A stretch of DNA of 23,796 nt from Lachnoclostridium sp. UBA6475 (lineage in GTDB: Bacteria > Bacillota > Clostridia > Lachnospirales > Lachnospiraceae). Location: contig DJNB01000162.1 of the NCBI GenBank assembly GCA_002435545.1, forward strand, positions 1 through 23,796, in the 5' to 3' direction. The notes beneath the pieces are model-generated. The model was given only the letters and a program-made list of their open reading frames with translations. It was not told the origin of the DNA and searched no databases. A program made the translations under genes and the position numbers. The number at the start of each line of letters is the position of its first letter. The first letter of the stretch is position 1. Shown here in pieces: positions 15,701 through 22,796 of the stretch.

Positions 15701-16960
15701 ATGAAAATACGGGAATTAGTCAAGTTTTCTTTTGACGAATTGATAAAAAAAATTGGGCAATGGCTTCTGTTCTTTTTAGCAAATTGTGTTGCGGTAACTC
15801 TGCTTATATTAGCTGTGTTTATGCTAAAGATTATAGAAGTTAATCAAGATGATTTTAAAGAACTTTTCAAATATGATATTGAAAAATACGGTGTGATATC
15901 TATTGGTCTGCAACATGGAGGCCAATATACAGGAAAAGAGTATGATCAAGAAGATTGCTGGAAAAGTTATCAGGAAATAAAAGAGAAACTTGGAAGTAAG
16001 TTTATTGATTTTTATTATGAAGACAATTCCTCAATGATCACAAAGCTGGATGACAAAATGGAAAATATTATTCAGCGTAATGGTAAATTGAAAAAAGAAA
16101 GATTGGGAATTGTGTATTATACGACATCGGTATTTGATGAATTTGATTTACATTATCAAAAAACAGAAGCAGAAAACCACAGTAATTATCCGGTTTTATA
16201 TCTGGGAAAGGCTTGGGGTGATTCACTTCTTGGCAAGATAATAGAAATAGATGGTACGCAGTATTTTGTCGAAGGAATACTGGAACAAAATTCGAAACTT
16301 CCTAATAAAGAGGTGTGGAATGGTAGGATATCTGAATTGAGTGCGGAAAATAACCTGGATGACGCCATTATAAGAGTGTATCATACAGATGACTATATAA
16401 AGGAAAACAGTACCTATATAATATCCATGCAGTTTCGCTATGAGGGGGATTTTGAAAAAATGCAGGAACTATTAGGAGACATATTTTATAAATACAAAGG
16501 ATATATAAATGTTTCCAGACTGGAGGATTCGGTGTATTCTGCGTTGATCCCGTTCAAATCATTAAGAAATATGTGTATTATTTTTGCGATTGTTACGTTT
16601 GTGACAATTGGAGTGATCTATTGGATAAACCAGTTTTTATATGTTCTCAATGATAAGGAGGATATGGGAATTTTTTATTCTAATGGAGCCTCTGTCCGGG
16701 ATTTGATTCTAATACAGTTTTTTAAAACAAGTTTGCAGATCCTAGGCTCATTATTTGTGGCCTTGGCAGGGGGTGGCTTGCTGATTTGGTCGATAGGAAA
16801 TGGAGGAAGCAATTTAATTTTTAAAGATGCGTTATATAAAATAATGTTTTATCGAACCTATCCACCGGTATTTCTAATCACTATACTGTTTGGAATTGCT
16901 TTATCCGTTGTACCGATAATCTGTATTACAAAAAATAAACCAGCGGATCTGATACGTTAA
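15701..16960 (+). CDS. FtsX/MacB-type ABC permease, second of pair
   Basis: 419 residues with the same plan as its neighbour: TM1 at about residues 22-48, an extracytoplasmic domain at about 50-285, TM2 at about 288-313, a coupling loop (NDKEDMGIFYSNGASVRDLILIQF), TM3 at about 346-367 and TM4 at about 387-409, ending NKPADLIR. The ribosome site lies inside the end of the previous gene (GGAGAGG), with a one-base gap between stop and start. Together the two proteins total about 806 residues, comparable with the single larger permease seen beside some bacteriocin genes; that split-permease comparison is inference. Confidence 0.82.
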   Translation: MKIRELVKFSFDELIKKIGQWLLFFLANCVAVTLLILAVFMLKIIEVNQDDFKELFKYDIEKYGVISIGLQHGGQYTGKEYDQEDCWKSYQEIKEKLGSKFIDFYYEDNSSMITKLDDKMENIIQRNGKLKKERLGIVYYTTSVFDEFDLHYQKTEAENHSNYPVLYLGKAWGDSLLGKIIEIDGTQYFVEGILEQNSKLPNKEVWNGRISELSAENNLDDAIIRVYHTDDYIKENSTYIISMQFRYEGDFEKMQELLGDIFYKYKGYINVSRLEDSVYSALIPFKSLRNMCIIFAIVTFVTIGVIYWINQFLYVLNDKEDMGIFYSNGASVRDLILIQFFKTSLQILGSLFVALAGGGLLIWSIGNGGSNLIFKDALYKIMFYRTYPPVFLITILFGIALSVVPIICITKNKPADLIR

Positions 16961-16984
16961 AATATGGAAAGATGAGGTAGAGTT

Positions 16985-17665
16985 ATGGGTGACAGATTGA
17001 TCAAAATGAATCATATTGTAAAGATATATGGAAAAGATGCGACAGAGGTTAAGGCTCTGAATGGCATAGATATTGAAGTAGACGCAGGTGAGATGCTCGC
17101 TGTAATGGGAGCGTCCGGGTCAGGGAAATCGACATTGCTTAATATTTTGGGGGCGATGGACCGACCGGTAGAAGGAGAGTATACTTTCTATGGGCAGGAA
17201 GCGATAAAAGTAAATGAATTAAACAATAATCAACTTACACTTTTTCGAAAAAATAATATAAGTTTTATATTTCAACAATTTGCCTTGATGAGACACTATA
17301 CCGTGTATGAAAATATAGAAATGCCATTGAGAATACTTGGGATATCTCGAAAAGAGAAAAAGGAACGGATATTTAAAGCAATGGAAGAATTAGGAATTGC
17401 GGATCTGGCGAAAAAGAAACCGACACAAATCTCCGGAGGTCAGCAACAGAGATGTGCAATCGCAAGAGCATTGGTAAAAGATTCAAAACTGATTCTTGCA
17501 GACGAACCGACGGGAGCGTTGGATCAAAAAAATGCAGGGGAAATTATGGAAATTTTTAGTGGACTTAAGAAAAAAGGAAAAACGATTATTGTTGTAACAC
17601 ACGATGCCGGTGTGGCACAAAAGACCGATCGAATCATAAATATCAAGGATGGAAAGATAATTTAA
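16985..17665 (+). CDS. ABC transporter ATPase, LolD/MacB type
   Basis: 226 residues, normal length. It energises the two permeases. Walker A GASGSGKST is at residues 42-50, the Q-loop is in FIFQQFALM, the signature ISGGQQQRCAIARAL is followed by Walker B LILADEPTGALD, and the H-loop is VVTHD. The sequence LRxGEYTFYG, FRKNNISFIFQ and TGALDQKN style is that of the LolD/FtsE/MacB subgroup paired with FtsX-like permeases. GATGAGGTAGAG precedes the ATG, 24 bases after the previous stop, so it is in the same operon. The next gene has its own promoter. Confidence 0.93.
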   Translation: MGDRLIKMNHIVKIYGKDATEVKALNGIDIEVDAGEMLAVMGASGSGKSTLLNILGAMDRPVEGEYTFYGQEAIKVNELNNNQLTLFRKNNISFIFQQFALMRHYTVYENIEMPLRILGISRKEKKERIFKAMEELGIADLAKKKPTQISGGQQQRCAIARALVKDSKLILADEPTGALDQKNAGEIMEIFSGLKKKGKTIIVVTHDAGVAQKTDRIINIKDGKII

Positions 17666-17670
17666 AACCG

Positions 17671-17699
17671 TTGTACTTTTTCAACAGTTGTGCTATAAT
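17671..17699 (+). promoter_or_regulatory. Sigma-A promoter of the chemoreceptor gene
   Basis: TTGTAC (17671-17676), a 17-base spacer, then TATAAT (17694-17699) preceded by TGC (extended -10). It starts six bases after the ABC ATPase stop; no clear terminator separates them. Confidence 0.75.
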
Positions 17700-17754
17700 A
17701 AAGACAAATTTAGTTTCCGTTTTTTGAAAAAACTGGAGAGCAAGGAGGTCACTT

Positions 17755-19086
17755 ATGAAGGCAGAAAAACAAGTACAACGAGTGAAAAAGCAGCTTACGA
17801 TACGTAAGTATATGCATATGCAGTTTTTGCGTATCGGTTTTGCGGTTAGTGGCGTCGTGGGTGTGCTGGCATTGATCGGTATTTACGAAGGAATTTTGCT
17901 GGCAAAAGAAGATACAAAATATGATATTGCAACCGAAGCAAAAATTGCTATTATCGTAGGTGTGATCCTGGCAATTGCGGTGATCAGTATTGTTAGTATC
18001 GATCTGTTTTTAAATAAGATCGCAAATCAGGTTATCCGCAGGGTGAAAGAGCCAATTGATATTATGGATCATGCGATGGATGAGCTGGCAAAAGGAAATC
18101 TGGATGCCAAGATCGACTATGACATGCAGGATGAATTTGTCAATATGATGGGAAATACCAATTTTGCCATGCAGGAATTGAAACGTTATATTGATGACAT
18201 TTCAATGAATCTGAAAAAGATCAGTGCAAAAGATATTGATCTGGAAGAAGTGCAGAAGTATATTGGAGATTTCTCAGAAATTGAGAATTCCATGACAGAG
18301 ATCCTGAGCAGTTTAAATGAAACATTAAAAGAGATGAAAGAATCGTTTGGAGAAGTTTGTGATGGAGCGGATACGCTGGCGCAGTCAGCACAGTCAATGG
18401 CGGATGGCGCACAGCAGCAGTCCGATCATATCCGCAGTCTTGTGGATAATATTGGAAATGTTTCCAATTCGGTTCACGACAACACAAACAAAGCGGATGA
18501 AGTGGAAAAACTTTCCAGAGATTCGGTACGGCAGATGCAGGAAGGCGAAGATAAGATGAAAGATCTTGTCAAGGCGATGGATCTGATCCGCGAAGAGTCC
18601 AATGAAATTGCCAAAATCATTGAGGTGATCGGCGGCATTGCAGAACAGACAAACCTTCTGGCATTGAATGCCTCGATTGAGGCGGCGCGTGCCGGAGAAC
18701 ATGGAAAAGGATTTGCCGTTGTGGCAGGAGAGATTGGAACACTTGCCGGTTCGAGTGCAGAAGCAGCACAAAATATTACGGATTTGATCCATAAGAGTAT
18801 CGCAGCGGTGAACAACGGTGTGTCTCTTACGGATGAGACGGTACATATGATGGACGGTATTACAAAGATTTCAGAGGAAATATCTTCTCATATTTCAGTG
18901 ATCACACAGGCGACCAAAGAGCAGGATGCCTACCTTAAGGATATGCTTACTTCGGCCGGAGAGATCGCTGCCGTAGTGGACAAAAATACTGCTTCCGCGC
19001 AGGAAAGTTCCGCACTTTCGGAAGAACTTCTCAGTGAGATGGAAAATGCGATGGAATTGATCGAACAGTATAAACTGCGTGCGTAA
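17755..19086 (+). CDS. Methyl-accepting chemotaxis protein without an extracellular sensor domain
   Basis: 443 residues. TM1 is at about residues 24-49 and TM2 at about 64-86, with only some 14 residues between, so there is no ligand-binding ectodomain. A HAMP-like region follows at about 87-140, and the rest is the long coiled-coil signalling domain. Its hairpin tip carries the conserved EQTNLLALNASIEAARAGEHGKGFAVVAGEIGTLA near residues 305-335, which contacts CheA and CheW. The receptor must sense something through the membrane, the cytoplasm or partner proteins. No other chemotaxis gene is nearby. A textbook AAGGAGG precedes the ATG by about seven bases. A terminator follows. Confidence 0.93.
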   Translation: MKAEKQVQRVKKQLTIRKYMHMQFLRIGFAVSGVVGVLALIGIYEGILLAKEDTKYDIATEAKIAIIVGVILAIAVISIVSIDLFLNKIANQVIRRVKEPIDIMDHAMDELAKGNLDAKIDYDMQDEFVNMMGNTNFAMQELKRYIDDISMNLKKISAKDIDLEEVQKYIGDFSEIENSMTEILSSLNETLKEMKESFGEVCDGADTLAQSAQSMADGAQQQSDHIRSLVDNIGNVSNSVHDNTNKADEVEKLSRDSVRQMQEGEDKMKDLVKAMDLIREESNEIAKIIEVIGGIAEQTNLLALNASIEAARAGEHGKGFAVVAGEIGTLAGSSAEAAQNITDLIHKSIAAVNNGVSLTDETVHMMDGITKISEEISSHISVITQATKEQDAYLKDMLTSAGEIAAVVDKNTASAQESSALSEELLSEMENAMELIEQYKLRA

Positions 19087-19101
19087 ATGTTACATAGTAT
19101 G

Positions 19102-19139
19102 TCCCGGCCTGTGTAGTTAGCTATGGCCGGGATTTTTTT
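19102..19139 (+). terminator. Intrinsic terminator after the chemoreceptor gene
   Basis: TCCCGGCC (19102-19109) pairs with GGCCGGGA (19125-19132), followed by seven T. Confidence 0.9.
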
Positions 19140-19202
19140 GCAAAAAAGACAAAATGATGTCGGTGCTTGACGACCGCTTTTTGAAAAATGCGCGTTTTTC
19201 TC

Positions 19203-19231
19203 TTGCAATTTAAAAGGAAAGTCGGTATGAT
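19203..19231 (+). promoter_or_regulatory. Sigma-A promoter of the small-ORF/TPR operon
   Basis: TTGCAA (19203-19208), 17 bases, TATGAT (19226-19231). Confidence 0.65.
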
Positions 19232-19275
19232 ATTTGATAGAGAACATACCAAGAAAAGAAAGAGAGGCGGATACG

Positions 19276-19422
19276 ATGATTAATTTTGAAGAAGAATTGG
19301 AAAAATACGAGCCGAGTCTGGACGTTGAGCAGGTAAGTGAAGTAGTGAATAACAATAATAATATGACAGACGTGACAGATATAATGAGAGAACTGATAGC
19401 AGAAGCAAAAGGTACGATGTAA
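19276..19422 (+). CDS. Small acidic 48-residue protein
   Basis: MINFEEELEKYEPSLDVEQ begins an acidic protein with a run of five Asn in the middle and an amphipathic C-terminal helix (MRELIAEAKG). A longer frame opens at 19234, but GAGGCGG five bases before 19276 and the downstream sequence favour this start. It lies behind its own promoter and 16 bases ahead of the zinc-ribbon/TPR gene, so the two form an operon. No TM, cysteine or known motif is present. I do not recognise the family; it may be a partner or regulator of the TPR protein, which is inference from position only. Confidence 0.65.
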   Translation: MINFEEELEKYEPSLDVEQVSEVVNNNNNMTDVTDIMRELIAEAKGTM

Positions 19423-19438
19423 GAGTTGGAGGAAAAAG

Positions 19439-20845
19439 ATGAAATGTCCACGATGTGATACGATAATAACAGATGATGCACCGGTTTGCCGCTTTTGCGG
19501 ACAAGATCTTCAACTGATGCATCACGCACGCAAGTTGTCAAACGCATATTACAATATCGGATTGGAAAAGGCAAAGGTACGCGATCTGTCCGGTGCAGTC
19601 CTGGTTTTGAAAAAAAGTTTGAATTTTAATAAACATAATACAGAGGCGAGAAATCTTCTTGGCCTGGTCTATAATGAAATGGGCGAGACCGTTGCAGCAT
19701 TGAGCGAGTGGGTTTTGAGTGATTATCTGCAGCCGGAGGAAAACCGGGCAAAACATTATATTGATGTTGTGCAGAAAAATCAAAGCACGCTGCAGACCGT
19801 CAGCCAGACGATTAAAAAGTACAATTCTGCGTTAAAAGAGGCCAAAAACGGAAATGAAGATATGGCGGTCATTCAATTGAAAAAAGTGGTCAGTCTCAAT
19901 CCTAAGTTTGTCCGGGCGTATCAACTGCTTGCCCTTTTGTATATGAAGCGAAAAGATTATGTAAAGGCAGCAAAGACGTTAAAACATGCCAGAAAGATTG
20001 ATTTTAACAACACCACGACACTGCGCTATATGCAGGAAATTGGTGATACTTTCAGTGAGCCGAAAGGAAAAGACAATTCGCCAAAAGCCTTTGCCAGACA
20101 GGCAGAGCGTGAAAGACAGGCCAATGCAGCCAATGTCACGCCGGTGGGTACATACCGGGAAGAAAAAAAACACTGGCTTCCGGCAGTTAATATCATTGCA
20201 GGAGCCGTCATCGGAATTATTATCAGCGTGGTTTTGATCTATCCGACGATGAAAGGAAATACACTTGGTAACAATTCTGCAGACATTACCGAGGCAAAAG
20301 AAATGCTGTCGGTCAAAGAGGCGCAGGTTTCTACTCTGGAAAAAGAGAAAACCGCGCTGCAGGAAAAGGCAGATAAACTGCAAAAGACAATTGATGACGG
20401 AGAAACCCAAAAGAGTAAGGAACTGGAAAAACTCAACCAGCTTTTGGCAGCTGTAAAATATTACCAGGACGGCGACCGCCTTCTTGCGGCTTCTACGGTG
20501 AATGGCTACAAAGCGAGTGATTTTTCCACCCAGGAAGCAAAAGATCTTTTGGCTGTTGTGGCAAAAGAAATTACCGCGGCAGATACACAGAAACTGTTTG
20601 AAGATGGAAGAAAGGCCTTTAATTCAGGAAAATACGACGAGGCAGAAAAACTTCTTAAACAAGTGCTTTCGGTGGATAAAAAGAATCTGGATGCCTTGTA
20701 TTTTATGGGAAGAGTCTATCATCAGACAGGAAAAAATAAAAAGGCACAAAGTTACTATGAAAAAGTCATAGCTGCAGATAAGACGAGCAGCCGGGCGGCA
20801 GAGGCGAAAAACCGTCTCAGACAACTGGGAGTAACCGTGGAATAG
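19439..20845 (+). CDS. Zinc-ribbon, TPR and coiled-coil membrane protein
   Basis: 468 residues. A zinc ribbon at the N-terminus (Cys3, 6, 17, 20 in CPRC and CRFC) is followed by TPR-like helices (NKHNTEARNLLGLVYNEMGE near residue 62, PKFVRAYQLLALLYMKRKDY near 158). One TM segment is at about 248-270 (NIIAGAVIGIIISVVLIYP), then a coiled coil at about 280-340 rich in Glu and Lys, and a final TPR unit near 405-455 (GKYDEAEKLLKQVLSVDKKNLDALYFMGRVY). The topology puts the zinc ribbon and first TPRs in the cytoplasm and the coiled coil and last TPRs outside. It is probably a scaffold for protein-protein contacts; the partner is unknown. The ribosome site is GGAGG, about seven bases before the start. 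Confidence 0.85.
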   Translation: MKCPRCDTIITDDAPVCRFCGQDLQLMHHARKLSNAYYNIGLEKAKVRDLSGAVLVLKKSLNFNKHNTEARNLLGLVYNEMGETVAALSEWVLSDYLQPEENRAKHYIDVVQKNQSTLQTVSQTIKKYNSALKEAKNGNEDMAVIQLKKVVSLNPKFVRAYQLLALLYMKRKDYVKAAKTLKHARKIDFNNTTTLRYMQEIGDTFSEPKGKDNSPKAFARQAERERQANAANVTPVGTYREEKKHWLPAVNIIAGAVIGIIISVVLIYPTMKGNTLGNNSADITEAKEMLSVKEAQVSTLEKEKTALQEKADKLQKTIDDGETQKSKELEKLNQLLAAVKYYQDGDRLLAASTVNGYKASDFSTQEAKDLLAVVAKEITAADTQKLFEDGRKAFNSGKYDEAEKLLKQVLSVDKKNLDALYFMGRVYHQTGKNKKAQSYYEKVIAADKTSSRAAEAKNRLRQLGVTVE

Positions 20846-20874
20846 CAACCGAAAAAAGGAACAATAAACGTACG

Positions 20875-20920
20875 AAAAACTATGGAAATCAGACGAATAT
20901 CGTTATTTCCATAGTTTTTT
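20875..20920 (+). terminator. Intrinsic terminator after the TPR gene
   Basis: A perfect 15-bp stem (20875-20889 with 20905-20919), extended inside by ACGA/TCGT, with a T run built into the right arm. Confidence 0.9.
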
Positions 20921-20933
20921 ATTGCCAAAGAAA

Positions 20934-20962
20934 GCAGAAAAATAAGTGGTTACTACGATTTT
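20934..20962 (+). promoter_or_regulatory. Possible sigma-H promoter of the spoIIA operon
   Basis: GCAGAAAAA (20934-20942), an 11-base spacer, then TACGATTTT (20954-20962). This matches the sigma-H pattern RNAGGAWWW / RNNGAATWW with one mismatch in the first box and two in the second. spoIIA operons are known to be sigma-H dependent. No convincing sigma-A promoter is seen here. Confidence 0.4.
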
Positions 20963-20991
20963 TATTATGTTGAAAGGAGGAAAGGGTTTCA

Positions 20992-21300
20992 ATGGAAACG
21001 TTTTCACTAGAACGCAGTGGTGCGAATTTAATATTACATATCAGTGAGGAACTCGATCATCATACGGCGGGACAGCTCAGCCGTACAATAGATGTGTTGA
21101 TCGAAAAGGGGAATGTAAAAAATATTGTATTTGATTTTGATGGTATGACATTTATGGATAGTTCCGGTATTGGCATGGTGATGGGACGATATAAAAAAAT
21201 GGGATATCTTGGAGGTAATGTATATGTTACCGGAGTGGGAAAAGGGATCGACCGTATATTTTCGATGTCTGGTCTGTATAAGATCATTCAAAAAGTCTGA
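20992..21300 (+). CDS. spoIIAA: Anti-sigma F factor antagonist
   Basis: 102 residues, a STAS-domain protein. In its unphosphorylated form it binds SpoIIAB and frees sigma-F in the forespore; SpoIIAB phosphorylates it. The phosphorylation motif FMDSSGIGMVMGRYK is intact, with Ser58 at the same position as in B. subtilis. AAAGGAGG lies about eleven bases before the ATG. The stop codon overlaps the next possible ATG at 21300, and the gene order spoIIAA-spoIIAB-sigF is the conserved one. Confidence 0.97.
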   Translation: METFSLERSGANLILHISEELDHHTAGQLSRTIDVLIEKGNVKNIVFDFDGMTFMDSSGIGMVMGRYKKMGYLGGNVYVTGVGKGIDRIFSMSGLYKIIQKV

Positions 21301-21323
21301 TGAGGGAGGATATAGAACGGAAA

Positions 21324-21764
21324 ATGAGTGTAAAGAATGAAATGAGAATGGAATTTTCAAGCAACTCGGAAAATGAAAGCCTGGCAAGAACGGTAATCAG
21401 TGCTTTTGTGGCAAGACTTGATCCTACACTTGAAGAATTGGCGGATATTAAGACGGCGGTTTCGGAGGCTGTGACCAATGCCATTATACATGGCTATGAA
21501 AAGAGTCCCGGAATGGTACATATGTATGCCAAGGTGGAAGATAATGTCATAACGATCGAAATATCCGATCAGGGAGCCGGGATTGAAAATCTGGAAAAGG
21601 CAATGGAACCGATGTATACAACGAAACCGGAATTAGACCGGTCCGGGATGGGATTTGCCTTTATGGAAGCTTTTATGGATGAACTTGATGTACAGTCAGA
21701 GCTGGGAAAAGGGACTGTGATCCGCATGAAAAAGACGCTTTATAGTGCGATACATATTTCCTGA
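21324..21764 (+). CDS. spoIIAB: Anti-sigma F factor, serine kinase
   Basis: 146 residues from 21324. A GHKL-type kinase that binds sigma-F and phosphorylates SpoIIAA. It shows the N-box SEAVTNAIIHGYE, the G1 box ISDQGAGIE, the TTKPELDRSGMGFAFMEAFMD lid/G2 region and GKGTVIRMKK. The start is uncertain: ATG at 21300 overlaps the spoIIAA stop and would add eight residues without a ribosome site, whereas 21324 gives MSVKNEMRMEFSSNSENES, which matches the usual MKNEM... start, though its GGAGGA is about 14 bases away. Confidence 0.95.
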   Translation: MSVKNEMRMEFSSNSENESLARTVISAFVARLDPTLEELADIKTAVSEAVTNAIIHGYEKSPGMVHMYAKVEDNVITIEISDQGAGIENLEKAMEPMYTTKPELDRSGMGFAFMEAFMDELDVQSELGKGTVIRMKKTLYSAIHIS

Positions 21765-21790
21765 TTGCCAAAAAAGAGGTGGAGGTGAAG

Positions 21791-22534
21791 ATGGATACCT
21801 TAGAACTTATCAAACGAGCACGTTCCGGGGATAAATTGGCAAGGACACAGGTAATAGAGGAAAATATGGGACTCGTGTACAGCATCGTAAAGCGTTTTGC
21901 GGGAAGAGGGTATGATACGGAAGAACTCAGCCAGATTGGGGCAATTGGCCTCATCAAAGCAGTGGATAAATTTGATCTGCGGTTTGAGGTCCGTTTTTCG
22001 ACATACGCAGTACCGCTTATTACCGGGGAGATCAAGCGTTTTCTGCGGGATGACGGTATGGTAAGAGTCAGCCGCAGCATCAAAGAAAACAGCTGGCGTA
22101 TCCGGCGGGTGGCGGCAGAACTTTCTCAAAAACTGCAGCGGGAACCCTCCATGGATGAACTTTCCGCGGCCGTAGAATTATCGGTTGAGGAAATTGTGCT
22201 GGCTCTGGAAGCCACGGCAGAAGTGGAGTCTCTTCATAAGACGATCAGCTTTCAGGATGGCAAAGAACTATTATTGGAAGAAAAAATCCCGGAAAAAAGG
22301 GACTGGCAGGAAGAAGTGATGAACCGGCTTATCGTGGAAGACCTGTTGGAACAATTACAGCAGACAGAAAGAGAATTGATACGGCTGCGCTATTATGATG
22401 GCAAAACACAGAATGAGGTAGCGGGACGGCTTGGAATCAGTCAGGTGCAGGTCAGCCGTCTGGAGAAAAAATTATTATTGAAAATGCGGGAAAAGATTTG
22501 CGGAAAAAAATATCAAAAAAGTGTTGACAATTAG
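21791..22534 (+). CDS. sigF: RNA polymerase sporulation sigma factor F
   Basis: 247 residues. It directs early forespore-specific transcription. Region 2 is LVYSIVKRFAGRGYDTEELSQIGAIGLIKAVDKFD with RFSTYAVPLITGEIKRFLRDDG, characteristic of sigma-F/G. Region 3 follows, and region 4.2 is the helix-turn-helix KTQNEVAGRLGISQVQVSRLEKK. The frame also contains a GTG at 21779, but that GTG is part of the ribosome site (GGTGGAGGTG) and ATG 21791, giving MDTLELI, is preferred. Its final codons carry the -35 box of the tRNA-Arg promoter. No spoVA genes follow, unlike some clostridia. Confidence 0.96.
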   Translation: MDTLELIKRARSGDKLARTQVIEENMGLVYSIVKRFAGRGYDTEELSQIGAIGLIKAVDKFDLRFEVRFSTYAVPLITGEIKRFLRDDGMVRVSRSIKENSWRIRRVAAELSQKLQREPSMDELSAAVELSVEEIVLALEATAEVESLHKTISFQDGKELLLEEKIPEKRDWQEEVMNRLIVEDLLEQLQQTERELIRLRYYDGKTQNEVAGRLGISQVQVSRLEKKLLLKMREKICGKKYQKSVDN

Positions 22535-22552
22535 ATAGCCATATGCTAGAAT
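22524..22552 (+). promoter_or_regulatory. Strong promoter of tRNA-Arg, inside the end of sigF
   Basis: TTGACA (22524-22529) overlaps the last sigF codons. After a 17-base spacer comes TAGAAT (22547-22552), preceded by TGC (extended -10). Confidence 0.8.
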
Positions 22553-22586
22553 AATTCTTGCGTGTTGAGAGATGCGCAAGATAAAT

Positions 22587-22660
22587 GTGGGTTTAGCTCA
22601 GCTGGATAGAGCGTTTGGCTACGGACCAAAAGGTCGGGGGTTCGAATCCTCTAACCCACG
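22587..22660 (+). tRNA. tRNA-Arg (anticodon ACG)
   Basis: A 74-base cloverleaf. The acceptor GTGGGTT pairs with AACCCAC; the D stem is GCTC/GAGC; the anticodon stem TTTGG/CCAAA encloses loop CTACGGA with anticodon ACG (34-36); a five-base variable loop and a T arm with TTCGAAT follow. G73 is the discriminator and CCA is not encoded. A34 is normally deaminated to inosine to read CGN codons. Confidence 0.96.
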
Positions 22661-22661
22661 T

Positions 22662-22695
22662 AAAGCGATTGAATGTGTATTCAATCGCTTTTTTT
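22662..22695 (+). terminator. Intrinsic terminator of tRNA-Arg
   Basis: A perfect 13-bp stem (22662-22674 with 22679-22691), a four-base loop GTGT, and a T run. Confidence 0.92.
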
Positions 22696-22710
22696 GTAGC
22701 ACAAGCCCGT

Positions 22711-22729
22711 CAAGCGCCGCGAGCGCTTG
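22711..22729. repeat. Small GC-rich inverted repeat
   Basis: CAAGCGC (22711-22717) and GCGCTTG (22723-22729) with a five-base loop, in otherwise A/T-rich spacer between the tRNA terminator and the methyltransferase gene. There is no T run, so it is not a terminator. Function unknown. Confidence 0.5.
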
Positions 22730-22796
22730 CCAAGCCGTAATTATTAAATCAAAGAGACACAAAACCAACGAAGCAGCATACTGAAAGGAGTACACT

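Noticed and set aside
17719..17733. GTTTTTTGAAAAAAC palindrome before the chemoreceptor start
   Set aside because: It has no loop to form a useful hairpin and is made of simple A and T tracts; not supported as a terminator or operator.
19979..20410. Minus-strand ORFs opposite the TPR gene
   Set aside because: Shadow frames without ribosome sites or recognisable protein features, lying over a well-supported coding region.
21779..21790. GTG start for sigF
   Set aside because: These bases form the ribosome site for the ATG at 21791, which gives the family-typical N-terminus.
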